From Paraphysoderma sedebokerense (lineage: Eukaryota; Blastocladiomycota; Physodermatomycetes; Physodermatales; Physodermataceae), in assembly GCA_025602915.1 (NCBI GenBank), contig JAHLJZ010000151.1, positions 1 through 24,888 on the forward strand: DNA of 24,888 nucleotides, written 5' to 3'. Under the pieces are notes generated by a model. It searched no databases. It was not told the origin of the DNA and was given only the letters and a program-made list of their open reading frames with translations. This document shows positions 22,801 to 24,888 of this stretch, in pieces. Each line of letters starts with the position of its first letter. The stretch's first letter is position 1. Position numbers and translations under genes: made by a program.

Positions 22801-24888
22801 AGTAGCGTAGTCACATCGACAAATAAATTTCGTACTGGCGTTGCCAATAGTGACCCCATCGTATTTCCGTACAACGGAACAATGAATGAGGACACAATCC
22901 TTGTCATCCTGCTGAATGGAAACGATCCCGACCCTGGTGATAGCGTCACCTTCTTTGTTTCGAGCACACCGACTCACGGAAATCTATATCAATTTTCCTC
23001 GTCAGCGTTGAACTCAAGAGGCCCTATAATTGATACAAGTCTGTCGCCGGTGGCTGTTCAAGATCCTTTCGCGCGTCTTGTGTATATCCCTTTCATTGAA
23101 TTTTCTGGAATGGATGATTTCACTTTTCTGGGGCGAGATGGATCTAACGCTGGTTTGCTTTCTTCATTATTAACTCGAGTATATGTGAGCATTAACGTTT
23201 GGACTGCTTTCTTTTTAGAATCTACTGTTGTTTCTGGCAATATAACAGTGAATCCAGTCGCAGACCAGCCAGTACCGAGACCACTGCTTATTGAAATTAA
23301 CGAAGACAACGCCACTGTGATCAATTTTGATGTACAGGATCCCGACACTCTGGACGGCAATCTTACCGTGATTCTACTGTCGATACCACCGCCCGAGAAG
23401 GGAGAATTATACGAAGTGGATGATTTGCTAAATCGGGAGTCCAAGATTACCTCCGCTCCTTACAATGTGTCGAATTATCGGAAAAGAGTTTTATACGTGC
23501 CACTATCAAATGCGTATGGGAATTTCTTCACAAGCGTCATATATCGCGCCGCCGATGAGTCCCAAATGTCCCTCGTAAATGCGACCGTGACTATTTCTAT
23601 TAACTCTGTAAACGATGTGCCTACTGCCGAGAACAAGTCTTACGTAATGCTTGAAGATTCCGACTTAACTATTACATTTGAATGTCAAGACGCTGACGTA
23701 GAAGATCGATTTGCTATCCTAATTGAAAGCGTTCCTCCCACCGAGGAAGGTTCCCTATTTCAGACTGACGTGCGATTTCAGGCTCCGTGAGTTTTCATTC
23801 ATTTCTCACTTTGCACTTACGCCAGCATTAATTTAACTAGTTTTGCTAGCATCTATGCGGATGATCGCCTATCGCGAACTGTGGTGCAATTCAAACCAAG
23901 AGAGAACTATTTCGGAAACACTTCGATTAGCTTTCGCTGCGTCGACAATGTTTCGACTTCGGAGATCGCATTCATAGATATTGAGGTTCGGAACGTAAAC
24001 GATTTACCGACAGCCCCTTCATTCTCTGTTGTGTCAGATGAAGATACAGATGTCATCATTCCATTTCCCTTGTCTGATATCGAATCACCTGTCGAAAATT
24101 TGACAATCATCGTCATGAATTTGCCCAGACGGGGCATTTTGCATTATCCTGTGATGGAAAATGGCTCCATCATTTGGATACCTATGAACGAAACTGGCTT
24201 TGTGGTTCCGGATTTTAATCACACTCTCATGTTTCGCCCACCGCCAGACGGCAACGGGGATCCGTTTGCGGTTTTTCCGTATCTCGTCGATGATGGCTCT
24301 GATAAGTCGTCGATCAATGGAACCGTCACCATCATTATTAATGCCGTGAATGGTTGGTTTGCCTTTGTTAATATCACATCAGTTTCATATCACCCTAACG
24401 GTTTTGGTTTTGCAGATCCACCATCCTTAGACATATCATCGCTCTCTAATCTGTCGGTTAATGAGGACGGGGAGCTCACTATCACAATGGATGTTCGGGA
24501 CGTGGATAACGACAATCGCTTATGGGTGAGAATCACAGATATCCGTATCAATGGATCGCTTTTTCATGTCAACCGTCGGACTGGCGCCAATACCCGGCTG
24601 GTGGTCGGGGAAGGTAGCGAAATCGTCGGACCCCCTTACCAAGTCATTTTTGTTCCAAGCAAGGACTTTGCCTCGAACACCAGCGAAACGTACCAACGGT
24701 TTAACGTTACTTTTTCGGACACTGGCACCGATAACGAGACGAATTCCCACGAAATCGTGTTCCCTGTAATTCCTGTAAATGACGCTCCTAGGATCGACTG
24801 TAGTTCTCCCTTCATTATTTTGCCACAAGATAAGTTAAACATATCGAACACTGTCGTCAATATCACACTTTTCGCCTCTGACGTCGAT
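19884..24888 (+). CDS. Gene D, 5' part, intact: signal peptide, propeller-like, 4 TIG-like and cadherin-like repeats
   Basis: Exons: 19884-20153, 20214-20254, 20324-20378, 20440-20570, 20635-21569, 21629-21748, 21803-21940, 22013-22160, 22218-22485, 22544-22674, 22734-23152, 23219-23786, 23850-24352, 24416 to the edge. They total exactly 1400 codons with no stop. A second ATG at 19890 (MGEFKFHLQATALVL) aligns better with the starts of B and C and may be the true start. The signal peptide probably ends before QNHV. Propeller-like strands include GDVFVATYSPF, GNLIYVGFTS and VVGMTEGN...AFVAHFQYF. TIG-like and cadherin-like domains follow as in B. Exon 13 is 503 nt, so the D exon has no B-type extra base. 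The intron after exon 2 begins GTCTGT, supported by phase agreement with B and C. From 21844 on it is identical to gene C. The Cys-rich stalk and membrane region should lie just beyond the window. Confidence 0.85.
21844..24888 (+). repeat. 3045-bp tract identical to 13608-16652 (D copy)
   Basis: Second copy of the identical tract, offset +8236. It begins inside exon 7 of gene D and continues to the last base of the window, so its length is a minimum. In D it sits in a frame that is intact on the left; in C the same tract is preceded by a one-base loss. Confidence 0.9.

Noticed and set aside
1-24888. CRISPR array, bacterial operon or phage content
   Set aside because: No short regularly spaced repeats, pervasive spliceosomal introns, and a single eukaryotic gene family on one strand.

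Overview
The window is nuclear DNA from a eukaryote, most likely a unicellular protist. Genes are cut by many short introns (about 54-88 nt, one possible 33-nt case) with GT...AG ends and a CTAAC/CTRAY-like branch site 10-25 nt before the 3' AG. There are no bacterial-style ribosome sites or operons. The standard code fits. I cannot place the organism more exactly.

The whole window is one head-to-tail array of four paralogues, all on the + strand: gene A (3' end only, 1-2484), gene B (complete, 3779-11209), gene C (a rearranged, broken copy, 12436-18174) and gene D (5' part, 19884 to the window edge). Where copies can be compared, exon lengths and splice phases agree almost base for base, so one copy can be used to check another. 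A complete copy has 22 exons and would encode about 2030 residues: signal peptide, N-terminal beta-propeller-like region, four IPT/TIG-like immunoglobulin folds, a string of cadherin-like (tandem-95 type) repeats, a short Cys-rich GCC2/GCC3-EGF-like stalk, about eight membrane spans and a Ser/Thr-rich tail. It looks like a cell-surface adhesion or receptor family. Its ligand and signalling mode cannot be read from the sequence.

The main unusual signals are evolutionary. (1) A tract of at least 3045 bp, exons and introns alike, appears identical between C (13608-16652) and D (21844-24888), while flanking paralogous sequence clearly differs. It starts one base after a frameshift in C and runs to the last base of the window. 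(2) C carries a small inverted patch, a frameshift, a roughly 0.9-kb deletion with about 93 bp of filler, and a second roughly 0.9-kb deletion that fuses the ectodomain in frame to the third membrane span. (3) B has one frameshift in exon 13 and a pair of compensating indels in exon 14. Otherwise its reading frame is open to the end.

The three intergenic spacers (1.3, 1.2 and 1.7 kb) hold no clear RNA gene. The C and D spacers share a decayed block upstream of the start codon, probably promoter sequence. The C-D spacer also holds protein-like open stretches on the minus strand that I cannot identify.
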